DNA of 64,000 bases, from contig NC_089424.1 of assembly GCF_013426205.1 (NCBI RefSeq), positions 4,216,001 to 4,280,000 on the forward strand, in the 5' to 3' direction. Numbering within the stretch: position 1 is the first letter of the stretch; every line of letters starts with the position of its first letter. The notes under the pieces are model-generated. The model made no database searches, had not been told where the DNA came from, and saw only the letters and a list, made by a program, of their open reading frames with translations. This document shows positions 40,710-51,978 of this stretch, in pieces. This DNA is from Metarhizium brunneum. Its lineage: Eukaryota > Ascomycota > Sordariomycetes > Hypocreales > Clavicipitaceae. A program made the translations under genes and the position numbers.

Positions 40710-42408
40710 CTACAATGCACCACCCACCAACGACACAATCCACATTGCTATTCTCACCTGCAGCCCAACCCTCCTCTCGTTCTTGGCAAAGTCATCCCGC
40801 GTCACTCTCTTCGAATGCTCCTGCAACCAGCTCTGCTCATCGCCCAACTGTCTCTTCAACGACTCATCCCTCGTCACGATCAGCGCGCCAACCTCCAAAT
40901 CATGCGAATAGCTGCGCTTCGTATAATTCGAACTGCCAATGATGCTCATCGATGGAGACGTCTCCCCCGGCATCGTCACCCAGAGGCCCTTGGCGTGATA
41001 TGTCCATCCGCCAACGTGGCCCGCCGTCCCTAGCCGCCACTCCTTCAGAACAATGTCCTGGTCGCGGCGGCTTTGGCTGATGTTGTCCAGGAAGCGGCGG
41101 GCGAGAAGGACGTACGCGTCGGGGAGGAGGCCCGAAACACCCTTTGACTTGTAGAAGCCGTTTGCTTCGGGGGCGGCCGTAATGACGGTGTTGTTGGTGG
41201 ATGCTGTGCCGATGAGGAGTCTGGTCAGCGACGGCGCTGGGTTGAAATAGCCGGCTGTAAAGGTCCACGACGAGCCGCGATATTGAGGCAGGGCGAGCTG
41301 TTTCAGGATGTGTGTAATGACAGGCAGTTCGGTAGACTCGTCCGGTTTCATGACTTGGGAGAATTGCCCTAGCATGTATACCCTCGTATTGCTAAAGTCG
41401 CCCTTGGGCAGCTTTTCTGCTTGGGGCGCAACCAGTGCCTTCAACGTCTGGCTCGAGCTCTTGATGAAGGACTGCGGATCCTCGAGGGGACATGGCGCAG
41501 AATTGGTCCGAGGCCAAGTGAGCGTGAATCCGGCATCCTCCCGCGAAGGCTCGACCAGAAAGCTAAACGACGCAACTCCGCTATGAATGCGCCAAAAGTG
41601 TTCGGTAACCTCTCCGGACGAAAAGAGGTGGTACCTATCCTGTCTGTTGGTGAAGTAGTCCGTGGAGAGATTCGCACTACCGAATGTCAGCGCCCTGCCT
41701 AGTTCATGTCGAACCTTGCCGTGCTCACCCTGACATGATGATCTCGTCATCGACACCATAGAGCTTCATGTGCTGCAGGCCCCAGCCCTCGTTAATCCTC
41801 TTCGGGATGTACTTCTTTCTCAACCCCGTCAAGTTCGGCGTGTGGTACATGCGGATCTCGACTCTTTCTGCGCCAAACTCCGTAACGAGCGGTGCCAACA
41901 ACGACGCGCACGATGAATCAGGTGCCTCTCTCGTACCGCGCAGACCGTCTGTCAATATGTCCAGTTTCAGCTCTGGGTTGCGCGAAAGTGCATCCCTCAG
42001 GGTTTCGATAAGCTCCTTCTCGGATTTTCCGATATAAAGAGTTGATAGGAAGATTCGTCGTTTGGCATTGCGTATGCGGTCCTATATCAATTAGCATCCA
42101 TCTGCGGCGTCTAGCTCCATGTGCACGGCAGTACAGCAGTACCGTACCTTCAAGGTTTCGTAGAATTCCGCCGGCGTTCTAATAACACGAATGTCCTCCC
42201 CTCTCAGATCAAAGCTCGGCGCCATGCGATCCAACTCGCTCACGATTGGCACCAGCGTTCCTATGTGAAGGCCATTGCTCGGCGCAGCAACAGCTCCTGA
42301 AGGCGCACTGCCAATAGACCTGCGCTGCACCCGTGCGGAGTACACATTTGTCCGTAGTGCACTGGTGCGTGGCCGAGCCAGACACCTCGTGCAGGTGCGT
42401 GCAAGCAT
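40710..42408 (-). CDS. PGS1: Phosphatidylglycerophosphate synthase Pgs1 (three exons)
   Basis: Makes phosphatidylglycerophosphate from CDP-diacylglycerol and glycerol-3-phosphate in the mitochondrion, the first committed step to cardiolipin. Exons 42408-42148, 42081-41729 and 41676-40710 give 526 residues. A cysteine/arginine-rich leader (MLARTCTRCLARPRTSALRT) fits mitochondrial import. It has the two phospholipase-D-like HKD motifs of the family: HMKLYGVDDEIIMSGANLS in exon 2/3 and HAKGLWV..SMSIIGSSNYTKRSYSHDLE in exon 3. The sequence DRIRNAKRRIFLSTLYIGKSE is also typical. Start is 275 bases from NDUFA12, transcribed the other way. Confidence 0.93.
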
Positions 42409-42683
42409 TCCCAGCAGAATTTACGCAATCCCGTCAAGGAATGCTGCAACTTTTCGCGGCTCTCGTCCCGTCACAAGTTTGGTGCTGTGGAGTTTATATA
42501 CCTGGTACTCTACTCCGTATCGGACATGGAGCCAGCTCTCTCACCTCACCTATTGAACCTTCCCCATTGGACGGCCCATCTAGCCGATGTTTCCCCGGTC
42601 CATCCTACAACTCGGCTCTGAACCTCCAACGTACAGTTCCCAAGCCGTCTCATCGATCTGCCGGGCAATTGTCAACCGCCAAG

Positions 42684-43356
42684 ATGTCGACTCTTCCCCG
42701 TACATTGAGCAACCTGCGCAAGGTTGGCATCAAGGTTCGTCTTCTCGCTGTTCAATTGCTACCCAGAGGCTAACTTGTGTAGGATTACTTCCGCCAAATG
42801 CTGGTACGTTTTGCCTGCCCGAACGCTCGATCCAGAAATTGAACAGGTCTACTAACCTCGTTCTTCCCTGCAACAGTATATCGGTACAGACCAGTCTCAA
42901 TCAATTGCGCACGACGACCGAAATCGAATTGACCGGCTAACTGATGTGCAGGCGACACCAAATACGGCCGCCTGGTAGGCACCGATCGCGCCGGCAACAA
43001 ATTCTTTGAAAACATGGAAGAATTACCCCTCCGTACACGCTGGGTCGAATACGCCAAGCACGACTACGACGCCGCTCAGATCGAACCAGGCTGGCACGCA
43101 TGGATCTCGTACTCTGTGGACAAGCCGCCCACCGAGGATGCGTTGATCGCTACAGGCTTGAGGAAGTTTGAGAAACCATATGCCATTCCGAACTATACTC
43201 AGACTAGGGCCGCGTTCAAGACGTACAGCACGTAAGTCAACTCCCAGGAGGAGCACAGTCGGCAGTAGCTGTATGTCAGGATGGGTGCTGATGATTTCGA
43301 ATAGGACCAAGCCCAAGGTTTCGGCATGGGAGCCCGTTGCTGCGCAGAGGACGTAA
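42684..43356 (+). CDS. Complex I accessory subunit NDUFA12/B17.2-type (five exons, one of 7 nt)
   Basis: Accessory subunit of NADH:ubiquinone oxidoreductase in the inner mitochondrial membrane (13.4 kDa type in Neurospora). Exons 42684-42734, 42783-42803 (21 nt), 42877-42883 (7 nt, TATATCG), 42952-43231 and 43305-43356 give 136 residues. The spliced protein reads MSTLPRTLSNLRKVGIK, DYFRQML, YIG, then DTKYGRLVGTDRAGNKFFEN; the family core YGRLVGTDxxGNKFFEN..RTRWVEYA, DAAQIEPGWHAWISYSVDKPP and HxPNYTQT-like PNYTQTRAAFKTYST is intact. The very small exons are needed to join the strongly conserved pieces in frame; all flanking splice sites are GT-AG. Shares a 275-base divergent promoter with PGS1, which includes one TACTCCGTA copy (42511-42519). 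Confidence 0.92.
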
Positions 43357-43739
43357 ATGGTTTCGAGAGGCGGGTTGTACATATGCATTGTAGAAGTAGA
43401 TGATGGGCTATCGACTTACAACATTTCCTTTATTATGCGCATTTCTCAATGAACAAGTTACGACAATTGTTGTATTTTAAGTTGCTCATCACGAGCCGAT
43501 CCGATATTTCACGAGCTAACTAAACGAACATTTCACAACCACCGCACTCGATGCACAGAGAGTATCACCCATCAAGTCCATTGCAGCCATAAATCTTCAC
43601 CAGGGCATGACACTCCAAAGCAACATATTTTCAAACATGTACTGCCGCCAAACTCTAACAGTTTCTAGCCATCTAGCTCATCTACTGTCACTATCAAAAC
43701 ACCAAAATGCGCTAAATTTCAACTCGCGTCATGCGTGCT
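43357..43739. other. Convergent intergenic region
   Basis: 383 bases between NDUFA12 and NNT 3' ends, presumably 3' UTRs. No gene seen. Confidence 0.55.
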
Positions 43740-46700
43740 CTACATCTTAGCTTCGATCGCTGTCTTGATTGCTGCAGTGAGTTAGCAAATCGTTGCATTT
43801 CCTTGAGTCGGCAAAACATACCTTCGCAAGTGTTCCTTGCATCACCAAACAACATCTTTGTGTTGGGCATGTAAAACATAGGGTTCGGAACATCGGCTAT
43901 ACCAGTTAGCTCAGTTCAATCATTTCGACGAGAAATACGTACCATATCCACTTGCCATGCCTCTCTTCATCACTACAACTTGCTTGCTCTTCCACGCATG
44001 CAGCACAGGCATACCCTCGATTGCACTGCCCTTTTCCATAGCAATGGGGTTCACAGTGTCGTTGGCACCAATGACAACAGTCAAGTCAGTGTCGGGGAAG
44101 TCGTCGTTGATTTCGTCCATTTCCAGCACAATGTCATACGGGACACTGGCTTCGGCAAGCAAAACGTTGCACTGACCCGGCATTCGGCCTGCCACGGGAT
44201 GAATAGCGAACCGGACAGTGATGCCCTTGGATCGCAAATGCGAAACAATTGACGAAATTGCGTACTGGGCCTTTGCCACAGCCATGCCGTAGCCAACAAC
44301 CAGAATCACTGATTCCGAATTCAGCAGTGCATCTGCCAGCTCATCCACGTTTGTTTGCGTGACTTCTCCTTGGGGCTTGAATTCTTGCACTGCTGTTGGT
44401 GTTGACAGCCCGCCAAACAAGACATTTGTGAGTGACCTATTCATTGCCACGCACATAATGTACGACAGGATAGAGCCGGATACGCCGATCAGCGCTCCAA
44501 CACTGGTAAGGAGTGGGTTATCCAGCATGAAGCCCTCAGCTACGAGGGCGAATCCGCTGTAGGCATTTAGCACGGTGATGACAACGGCTAGACTCGATTA
44601 GCATGCTTCATTAACTGTAGACTGTCTGCACACATACGCATATCGGCGCCACCAATTGCGGCAGTCGTAGTGTAACCCTTGACGAAACTAAGTGCCGTGT
44701 TCGCAGCAAGAGCACCTGCAGCGATCAAGGGACTTCCCGGCGCCATGGTGATGAAGGCGCCCATTGTAGCTATATTACTAGCGAGCAATCCCCCATTTAT
44801 CACATGTCGGCCAGGAAGAATCGTGGGTTTAGATGACATCTTGCCCGCTAGTTTCATGAACGCGACGAGAGAGCCGGTGAAGGTAATGCCACCTTCACAA
44901 TGTTAGCCAACAATCCAGAGGGAAACAGTAGGAATGCCTGCTACAAACCGATAAGAACACCGAGATATGCAGTAACCAAATGCAGAGTTGAAATATCGGT
45001 AACGTCAGCCATGACACTACCAATGCTAGTCAAAACAGCAGCCAAACCAACCACGGAGTGTAGCGCAGCAACTGTCTGTGGAAGGTCGGTGGGCGTGATT
45101 CGCTTGCCTATTAGCATTCCTGTGATCCGTCAGCATATGGGCTCGAGTAGTCAAGCCGGAATACCTACCAGCTAATGCACCAACCGTGGCAAGTGCTCCA
45201 AATTGAGTCAGAACTTCAGGCGAAAATCCAACAGCGAGCAGGCTGGCCAAAACACCGGACCCGACACCAAGAATGCCTAGCATGTTGCCCATACGGGCAG
45301 TGGCCTGAGAAGCAAGACCAGAGATTGATCCAATGCAAAGAACGGAGCTGATGAGATATCCGGCTTGGACAAGTCCAGCAGCCCCAGTAGACGCAGCAGC
45401 AATAAACCCTCCACCAAAAAGAGCTGCAGGCACAGCATACAGCCAGGGGTACTCGGGGGGGTCAGTCGGCCCTGTAAATGTTAACATTTCAGCACTGACA
45501 AGCATCGAACCTGATGAGACGTACGCTTAAACATATCCAGCATTCGTTTGGTAATTACGAATCCGCCACCAACATTGACAAAGGCAAGCAAAACGCTCAG
45601 GGCACCAAATACTTGAGGAATCGTCTCAGGAACATAACCGCCTCCCAGGATGAAAAGTCCACCAACGCCAACCATGCCGGAAATAGCATTTGTAACGCTC
45701 ATGAGAGGAGAATGCAGTGCGGGAGCAACTCCCCAAACAACACGATAACCAATCAAACTAGCCAAACCAAAGGTGAAAGCATTGGACATGAAGAGCGGGC
45801 CAGTAAACTTTCCCAAGGCGAGCACGCTTCCCATACCAGCGGTAACAGTTGCAACCTCTCTCGTCTTCTTCTGCCAAGGAGTGAGCTCGACAACCTCCAC
45901 CACAGGCTCAGCGGTAGGTTTCACAGCAGCTGGGGGCGGAGCAGGCCGGGGAGCAGGGGGCAGAATTTCACCATTCTGGGTAACAATTGAGCCGCGCACA
46001 ACTTCATCTGATAGGTCAATTCCGAATTCCTTGTCTTTGGGGGCCATTGAAAGCAGGAACTTGGTGATGTTATTCGAGTATAGGGTCGAAGACTGGGTCG
46101 GCAGGCGTGAAGGCAGATCAGTGTATCCTGCATCTACGTCAATACCACGAAAGGCGGCAACGGGTCACATTTTGCAGACAACTTTGAACTCACCAATAAT
46201 TTTGACGTCTTTATACATTGCCAACTCGCCCTTTTTGGTAGCTTCGCAGTTACCGCCAGCCTCGGCCGCGAGATCAACCACGACGCTGCCAGGTTTCATG
46301 ACATCCAGCATGTCAGTTTTAATAAGCTTCGGAGCAGGCTTGCCAGGGATAAGAGCAGTGGTAATAATAATATCAACCTCTTTGGCCTGATCCTTGAAAA
46401 GCTTCATTTCAGCATCGATAAATTCCTTGCTCATTTCCTTGGCATAACCACCGGCTCCAGAGCCATCTTCCTGGATGTCAACCTCGATGAATTCGGCGCC
46501 AAGCGACTGCACCTGCTCCCTGGCAGCAGGTCTGGTATCAAATCCACGAACAATGGCACCCATTCGTCGAGCTGTAGCAATCGCACTCAGGCCAGCGACA
46601 CCTGCACCAATGATTAAGACCTTGCAAGGGGGGATCTTGCCAGCAGCAGTAACCTGGCCGGTCAAAAATCGTCCAAAAACATTAGATGCCTCCAAAACAG

Positions 46701-47545
46701 CCTTGTAACCAGCAATATTTGCCATGCTACTGAGGGCGTCAAAAACCTGCGCTCGAGAAATTCGGGGAATCATATCCATGGCAAATATGGTTGCTTTGCG
46801 GTCTGCAATCTTTCGAACCAGATCCTGGTTCTGGGCGGGTTGGAGGAGGGAAATGACAGTCTGCTTCTCCTGAATAGAGTCAACCTCGTCCGTGGACGGA
46901 CTGCGAACCTTGAGAATAACATCAGATGCGGACCACACGGCCTGTGGGCCGTCAACCACGGTAGCGCCGGCCTCTTCATAGGCCTCGTCGAGGAATTCGG
47001 CCTGGGAGCCAGCACCGCGCTCAACGATGACCTTTTTGAAGCCCTTCTTGAGCAAAAGTGCGACATTGGCCGGCGTCAAGGCAACTCGACGTTCACCGGG
47101 GTAGGTCTCCCTGGGCACACCAACAGTAAGTTGACCATACGGTGTCGTCGGAGGTATTACAGCTGTAGAATGCTGCTGTGCTCCGACTTGCGGAGCTGTT
47201 GTCGTTACGACAGAAGCATGGCGAACCAGTGCCAGGGACTTGCGAGTCACGGACGGAACCAGAGCCCGCTGCTTGGCTTGTCCAGGGGTATTGTGCCACT
47301 GGCGGCGAGCACAGGACAATGGACGCACATCTACACCTCCGAAATCGGCGCGGTTAGTCAGTTATTGTCAATGGAGTTCATAGTATGCAATTGAAGCAAT
47401 AGAAATCGCAGAGAGTAAGGAAAAGAGAGAGAAGAGGGTAAATGCAACCTTTGAGTCGTAGGCAGCGTGGCGCGAAGCGAGCAACGGTTAAAGAGGAATA
47501 GCAAAGCTCAGACGAGAGCGGGCGGAACGCGTTCGACGCCATCAT
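43740..47545 (-). CDS. NNT: Mitochondrial proton-translocating NAD(P)+ transhydrogenase (nine exons)
   Basis: Couples hydride transfer from NADH to NADP+ with proton return across the inner mitochondrial membrane, supplying matrix NADPH. Exons: 47545-47449, 47330-46194, 46127-45525, 45471-45169, 45119-44949, 44892-44638, 44587-43943, 43896-43822, 43771-43740; 1,105 residues, the expected size for the fused form. Domain [19 protein letters not shown], the NAD loop [20 protein letters not shown], and [20 protein letters not shown]. Domain II: about a dozen hydrophobic segments from [16 protein letters not shown] to the ADM segment. Domain [46 protein letters not shown], and the tail [25 protein letters not shown]. 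The first exon is least certain: its donor is GTTGCA and the presequence could start at either of two adjacent ATGs. Phases of all other junctions agree. Confidence 0.95.
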
Positions 47546-50500
47546 GACAGAACAGTCATCTGGTAGTGGTCTTCATGGAACTGCGTCGAGCAGGGTCAAT
47601 GCTTGAGGGACGACGCGCCTGAGTGTTGTTCTGTAAAAAAAATTACTCGGTACTGGGTAGTTGGTGGGAAAAAAACAAGTGTCACGAGGGCAAAGCTGAG
47701 TTTGTAAACGCACAAAGCATAGCCGAGACAAAGATGAAGGGGATGGCACCCAAGACGGAAATCAAATGCCAGGCCACTTGCAAACAGCAACAGAAGCTGT
47801 ACTATTGCGACCTTAACTTCTTACTTGAGTCAAGAAGACGCAGGAGGTCTAGGCGAAGCTATTAAAGGAGGGGTAGTCTTGAAGTGGTGGACGTCAAGTT
47901 GGAGGACGGAGGCGGCGCTTCAGACCTGAGAGTGGCATGTCGGACGCACTTGACAGCAGGGCAGGAGCGGCTCGTTGGCGCCTGCCAGGCTGGGACCAGT
48001 GCCGAAACAAGTAGCACAGGTACGGAGTACACGAGTACGGGATATTTTGGTACCGGGGTACTTGCGTCTGGTGCTCAGGACTTGGCACCATGGGCTTCAA
48101 TGTTGGTCAGCCGGACGGCAAGTTGCATGTAACATCAAACCTCAAACAGCTCAGTCAAGCCGTCCGTGCCGTATTTCATCGCCATTCACGCAGTGATATT
48201 CCATCTACGCCGTCACCAGTCCTTTCTCGGTCCGAAGACAAAGTTGCATGCATTCAAGCGCGTCAAGGTGGTCTCAATTGCCTCGTTACCTTACCCAACG
48301 TTACCTAGCGCAGGTGCATTCTGCACAGGTGCCCAGGTACCCAAACGTCCAGGTACTCCGTACTTGGAGGCCGAGTCGAGGTGAGCTGGTGCGGGGTTCC
48401 AGGGGTCTGCGGGCAGTGTGGGGCGTCTTGGCACGAGGCACTTGAGTCTTTGGTGTGCAAATCCTCCGCAAACCTGGGGAAAGCATCCGAGCCACGGCCA
48501 TGCAACACCAGCACTTTGCGTCTGCCACCAAGTTTGTACACCATTCCGCCTGTTCGGCGTGTGTTCCATGCATCCAGCCTCAAACAAGGTCGCTCGGCAC
48601 CGTTCAACACACCGACACGCTGCAGGGGGTGCGGTACCACGTCGGGCCAACATCTCGGCTCCGTACGGAGAACGACTTGTCCTCGCCTTGACGCCGACAG
48701 CCAGTGCATGACGATTGTGCCATGGCGTTTTGTCTTCTGGATCGGTATCCTCTGTTGCTCAGAGCTTCCTCTTTTGGATGACTGGTAACTAACCTACCAG
48801 CCCAGCTATGACAAAGCCACAATGCTCGGCCATCCGTGTCCATCCATGCCGCGGCTCGACACGTCGGCCGTGGTATTTGCAACTGCAGAGCTGCCATTCG
48901 ATGAATTGATAGGCAACATGGCATGGCCATTCAACCCGACTCTGGTGTTGCTCAGCAGCCATTGTATCTCACTGTGATTTCGCCACCAACTCAATATCCC
49001 AAAACTGTACCGTCTCCGTCCACGAAGAAATCGGGTCTCCGTGCGGTCTGGCAGCAACTGGGCAAGTCCTCCCCTCGCCAAAATCACACTCGGAACAGCC
49101 ATGAACGCATGAAGTACCTAGTCTACACACGTGAACCAAAAATCCCCCACCATGGTCTCGTGTAGATCAAACCTCCTGTCGTTGTTCCTCACAGACGGTC
49201 CCATGATCTTAACCCTCAGCTCCGGCACAGTTATAAATCCACTTGCCACTCACTATCAGGGACGAGCTTGACACGACCAATTCGTCCCCCTTGCCTGCTT
49301 GGAATGGATGAGACGCACCGACTATTCCGTCGCGGTAGAACGTCCTTAAGCGCGCTTCGTCAAAGGCTTCCACAAAGCCGAGGTCAGGTCTGCCGGGCCT
49401 CTCATCCTGAATGACCAGCGTCGACGAAGATGCGGCGAATTCGAATCCCCCCGGGGGCTCTCGCCCATTTCACTTTCCCTGTGTTAGAATCTTATTCACA
49501 ATCAGGGTTTCCGTCACGCAAAGTGGGCATGGTTGCTGTATAGGTCGCGTACATGCGGCAGATTTAGGCGACGACGGCGTGAGGGCTAACGCGAATCTTA
49601 TCTGCGTATTTTCCCTGGATTTCACGAGCGAGGGGGGCTTTTGGCTGCCGTGGCTGCTGGGCCACGGCCGGGAAGTTGGCGCGTAAAGATTCCAGTCTGA
49701 CGTAGAGCTGGATAGATATTGGAGGCCATTGTTTCCTGGGGATCTCGGCAGGTTAAGCCTTCCACGATGACAGCAATGCCAGCCGGTCCAATATCAAAGG
49801 TTAGGTGCTGCTGCCTTCGCCTTACATGCCGAGGGGCGCTTCGAGATGAGCATGGTCTATAGGCTTGACGACCAATTTCCACCCCGGTGATTGAGTTTGT
49901 TGCACCAGAGGGTGAATCGTTCGGCTCGGTATACTTATTGCCACTATATAGGTAAGCAGACTATCTAAAAAGATACGAATAATTGCAGTGCTTCGAACCG
50001 TTCGGCTGACTCGTCCGTATCAATGTGAGTGTGGCAGTCGCAGTCCTCTCCATTGTTATCTTCTACAGATATGTATCGGGCCGATGCGTATTGATAGAAA
50101 ACATTGGAAGACGGGATACAGGTCGAGTTGGTATTGGTACGGGGAGGAGGCCCATAGCGTCTAGGGGTAGAGGGGTGGTTGGCACGAGTTATGTGAAGTA
50201 GGATTAATATACGCACTTTTGCAAAACATGTCCATGCCTGCCCTTGTTCTGCAGGCGAGCTAACGTCTAGTAAGAACAACTCCTCTGGGTGGCTTTTACT
50301 CAGTAAACAATAGCTTTAGAACAACAGGATACCATCTACAATACTTTTTACATCGTACCTCGACGGCCCCAGTGAAGCAGTCATGGGCTGCAGGATTTAA
50401 TACGACGTTTTGCAAAAACTTTACGGCTACATTTCAAAATGAAAATGAAAAATAATACAATTTACATGCAAATATTTCGTAAATTTTCTAGAAGCAGTAT

Positions 50501-50817
50501 GAATCAAAACTCGCGGCTGAATCAATCGAGTCGATGATGCATTGCTACCCTACACGCAAGACGTGCAGTTGCCTCCGCGGCTGCAATTGCATATTCTGTA
50601 GGGACAACACTTCATTTGCTACCCATTCCAAGTCAAATAAACAGGAAAAATTAAAATTAATTGGATTGACTTGGGTTTCTGGAGCCATTCCTAAACTAAG
50701 GCAGTCCTCGACACCACAGTACCCCCCCTGGCTTAAACTCTCATACCAGTCTGTGACTCTCTGCTTTGATACCTGCGGCCCTTAGCACGGCTGTTCTAAT
50801 TTCTTTTGCTCACATCA
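47546..50817. other. 3.3 kb gene-free region
   Basis: Largest gap but one in the window. No exon chain found on either strand; frames at 48305-48788 overlap each other on both strands and look random. Two perfect copies of the dispersed 9-mer (TACGGAGTA 48021-48029; TACTCCGTA 48354-48362) lie in GTAC-rich sequence. Sequence from about 50280 to 50540 is AT-rich. Confidence 0.45.
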
Positions 50818-51304
50818 TCATGCCTTGCACTGCCCAGCGTGGCACGGCGTCTCGCACCTCCCGCGGAAATCCGGCCCAACAACCAAGCACTCGTCGCACC
50901 CACACAGCAAGTCCAACTGTTTCCCGTACTTCTGTCCAGGGTCCTCACAAAGGCAGATATACAAGGCAGAGTTGATGCTCGTGCTCGGCTTGCCGCTGTT
51001 GCAGACGGCGTTTTGGGTGGCGCAGTATGCCTCTGCGAGCTGCTTGGTGGTCCACGGCTTCTCTGTCCAACGCGTTAGTGATACAGTATTTCCCTGGGTA
51101 CTATAGCCTTTGCACAGGCTGAGTTTGAGACTTGCTCATGGCCATGAGGACTGATGCGCAGTATGTATAGCCGCATTCGCAGTAGGTTCCATCGGGTGGC
51201 GTGGGCGCCGGCGTGGTGGACGAGTTGGGCGCGATGGACGTATCTGTGATACGGGGGGATGCGAGAGCAAGGGTGACGATGGAAATGAAAGGAACAGCCT
51301 TCAT
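50818..51304 (-). CDS. Small secreted cysteine-rich protein (two exons, GC-AG intron)
   Basis: Exons 51304-51136 and 51062-50818 give 137 residues. Signal peptide about 1-16 (MKAVPFISIVTLALAS), a Ser/Thr/Pro-rich linker, then a domain with thirteen cysteines: CxCxxxxC, single cysteines in EAYC and AVC, CxC, CxCxxC, and three more near the end (RC..PC..QC). The intron begins GCAAGT and ends CAG; no GT donor restores the frame, so a GC-AG intron is the best reading. The joined sequence stays open to a TGA and continues the cysteine pattern, supporting it. A TATA box (51437-51447) lies about 133 bases upstream. Such proteins are often effectors or antimicrobial factors, but I do not recognise the family and assign no function. 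Confidence 0.82.
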
Positions 51305-51978
51305 GTTGACGTTTTTTTATTGCTGATGACGTTTGGTATGAGTGAAGGGTTGTAGATGGTGTTCACCCTGGGTGTGGTGAATGAGAATGGAATGGGTCAG
51401 GAGAGACGACAGCAACGAGATGAGACCGAATACCTCTATATATATAAGTTGTATTCCTTCAAGTCAGAGCTTGTATCAGGCCTTTGACCGCGTTGTTTGC
51501 AGAGTTGTCTAGACTTGTTTGTGTAAGACTCTGTTGTTCCACATGGAGTTGTTGGCGGACAAGCAAGTTTGCAGACGGTGGATGGTGCCTCTCGGAGTCT
51601 CGGACCATTGCGAGTAGGGAAGACAAACCGGCATGTCTGGTAAGTTTATAATACGCCATGGCGAGAAAACTCAAGCGATTAGTGATGAGATCTTAGGACT
51701 AGAAGCAGTTTTCAGAGTCAAGCTAAGAATCGTTTCGGCAACATTGAATGTCACTGTTCTGTCCCCCACCACTTGCAGCTAGCCCGACGGCCGTCAACGG
51801 CTGTCAAACTGCCCCGCCAACTCGGTGTCAGTCCAGATCAAGTTACCCCTCCATGCACGCACTTTTCCAACTCTGCCGAGCACAAACGTCTCGGCTCCGA
51901 CAGAAACCACCTCGAGGTCGGCCAAGGCGACAGCAACCGCAAAAGACCTGCAAACTGCGACAACACAAACCGACCGCC
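51305..51978. other. Divergent spacer between the cysteine-rich protein and HEM3
   Basis: 674 bases; contains the TATA box of the cysteine-rich gene and, near HEM3, an in-frame upstream ATG (51748) that I do not use because the HEM3 homology begins at 51979. No gene seen. Confidence 0.55.
51437..51447 (-). promoter_or_regulatory. TATA box of the small cysteine-rich protein gene
   Basis: TATATATATAA on the plus strand (TTATATATATA on the coding strand), about 133 bases upstream of the start at 51304. Confidence 0.4.

Noticed and set aside
48305..48788. Overlapping 134-135-codon frames on both strands
   Set aside because: Random-looking translations, neither with family features; the region also holds the dispersed 9-mer, typical of non-coding DNA here.
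49435..49456. TTCGAATCC, like a tRNA B box
   Set aside because: No A box at the right distance and no acceptor-stem pairing could be found around it.
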